From assembly GCA_050049355.1 (NCBI GenBank), contig JASFWK010000126.1, positions 1-6,149 of the forward strand: 6,149 nt of DNA. The letters run 5' to 3'. The stretch's first letter is position 1, and every line of letters begins with the position of its first letter. The notes beneath the pieces were generated by a model that ran no database searches, was not told the origin of the DNA, and was given only the letters and a program-made list of their open reading frames with translations. This document shows positions 5,332-6,149 of this stretch, piece by piece. A program made the translations under genes and the position numbers. The DNA is from JASFWK01 sp050049355 (GTDB lineage: Bacteria; Chloroflexota; Anaerolineae; B4-G1; DUEL01).

Positions 5332-6149
5332 ATGAGGAAATACATACGCCGGACCATAGTCGGTGCAGTAGTGGCGATCCTGATCGCCTTGCTCGCCTGG
5401 GGCTATTCCTATACCTCGCCCCTCACCCCCAGGGCGTCGGATGCATGGAGCCGCGGTCGAGTCATCGGCCGAACTCCCGTACGACAGCACGCGGCCCTGG
5501 AGCCTCACCCTGACCAAGGCGTGATGATGGTCTGGCCCAATCTGAAGGGGCAACTGGAGCTCATGCACATCGGCGCAGACGGGGAGACTCTCCTGAACCG
5601 CACCCTGCCAGTGGAGTCAGTAGACGCCCGCGAACCGCAGTTGGAGATAGGGCCGGATGGACGGCTATACCTCCTATGGCGGGAGCCAGGAGAGCCCCAT
5701 GCCACTATCCGCTACATCCAGTTGGAGGACGACGGAACCCCTGTGGGCGAACCCCAAATCGTCTCAGATCCCACGCGATGGGTCGTAGATCCCCCTCAGC
5801 TTGTCCTCGAAAGGGAAGGGGACACGCAGGCACGCCTGCATGCCCTATGGGCGGACGAGGCTGGTCTCCAGTGGGCAGTGGTGAGTGCAGAAGGAATGCT
5901 GGTGAGGGAGCCCACCCTCCTGGCGCCCGAGGCGCGCTCGCCGGCAGCCCAGTTGGACAATAGAGGGAGGTTGCACCTGGGTTGGCAAGAGCAGCTAAGG
6001 CGTAATACGCAGGGCATTTACTACGCTTTGCTCGACCCAGAGAGTGGCGAGTTGGGTGAACCTGAGGAGATGGCCCAGGTTTTCCGACGCACAGGTCAGT
6101 GGATTGAGGGCCCGACCATCGCCCTGGACCAGGAGATTGGCTACGTGCT
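5332..6149 (+). CDS. Membrane-anchored beta-propeller-like protein, N-terminal part (3' end runs off the window, continues at 1)
   Basis: The frame is open from ATG 5332 to the last base (272 codons plus 2 nt) and continues in phase at position 1 through the shared 127 bp, giving 578 residues in all. It begins MRKYIRR, then a signal-anchor helix at about 8-27 and YSYT. The outside domain follows, with blade-like W motifs at W68, W116, W173 and W218 and the recurring pattern DGRL-Y/H-L-L-W followed by a Y-x-x-L-x-x-D-G turn. It matches the paralogue at 1121-2773 from the first residues onward, which supports this start. A weak GGGAAG lies 5 nt upstream. An in-frame ATG at 5287 would add 15 residues (MRRRSATTENYWEDG), but lacks a ribosome site and paralogue support. 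It is preceded by the 329-nt gap and so is probably first in the transcription unit. No enzymatic motif is visible and no family name is recognised. Confidence 0.85.
   Translation, partial: MRKYIRRTIVGAVVAILIALLAWGYSYTSPLTPRASDAWSRGRVIGRTPVRQHAALEPHPDQGVMMVWPNLKGQLELMHIGADGETLLNRTLPVESVDAREPQLEIGPDGRLYLLWREPGEPHATIRYIQLEDDGTPVGEPQIVSDPTRWVVDPPQLVLEREGDTQARLHALWADEAGLQWAVVSAEGMLVREPTLLAPEARSPAAQLDNRGRLHLGWQEQLRRNTQGIYYALLDPESGELGEPEEMAQVFRRTGQWIEGPTIALDQEIGYV
6023..6149. repeat. Terminal direct repeat, right copy
   Basis: Identical to 1-127. The base before the right copy (T 6022) completes the TAC codon that begins with the first two bases of the left copy, so merging the ends gives an uninterrupted 6022-bp circle and an uninterrupted gene. 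Confidence 0.97.

Noticed and set aside
5172..5513. Open frame of 113 codons starting in the long gap
   Set aside because: It has no ribosome site, runs into the propeller gene in another phase where the real frame is supported by the paralogue, and its product is low in hydrophobic pattern and unrecognisable.

Overview
The window is 6149 bp of GC-rich bacterial DNA. All genes lie on the + strand, closely spaced. The first 127 bases (1-127) are repeated exactly as the last 127 (6023-6149). A reading frame that runs off the right edge continues, in phase and without a stop, into the frame that enters from the left edge. The simplest reading is a circular assembly path of 6022 bp that was cut open inside a gene. 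A repeat of exactly 127 bp is the size a short-read assembler with k=127 leaves at the ends of a circular path.

Read as a circle, the order is: (1) a membrane-anchored beta-propeller-like protein, split by the window edges (5332-6149 plus 1-1046, 578 residues when joined); (2) its diverged tandem paralogue (1121-2773); (3) an OppB/DppB-type permease with an unusual extra loop (2855-4012); (4) an OppC/DppC-type permease (4031-5002); (5) a gap of 329 bp without a convincing gene but with GC-rich hairpins (5003-5331), which leads back to (1). The gaps between genes are 74, 81, 18 and 329 nt, so the set looks like one transcription unit, with any promoter or terminator most likely in the long gap.

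The two permeases would form the membrane channel of a peptide/nickel-type (PepT family) ABC importer. The ATPases and the solute-binding lipoprotein that normally complete it are absent. The two propeller proteins share one architecture: an N-terminal signal anchor, an outside domain with at least six blade-like W motifs, a strongly conserved linker, and four C-terminal membrane helices. I do not recognise the family by name. Its position beside importer permeases suggests an accessory or receptor role on the outer face of the membrane, which is inference only.

No replication, partition, mobilisation, transposase, phage, RNA or CRISPR feature is visible. A self-replicating plasmid is therefore unlikely. 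A tandemly repeated chromosomal cassette, an excised circle, or an assembly loop fits better. The host looks like a free-living bacterium using Shine-Dalgarno initiation. Chloroflexota (Anaerolineae-like) is my guess from the style of the permeases and propeller proteins, held with low confidence.
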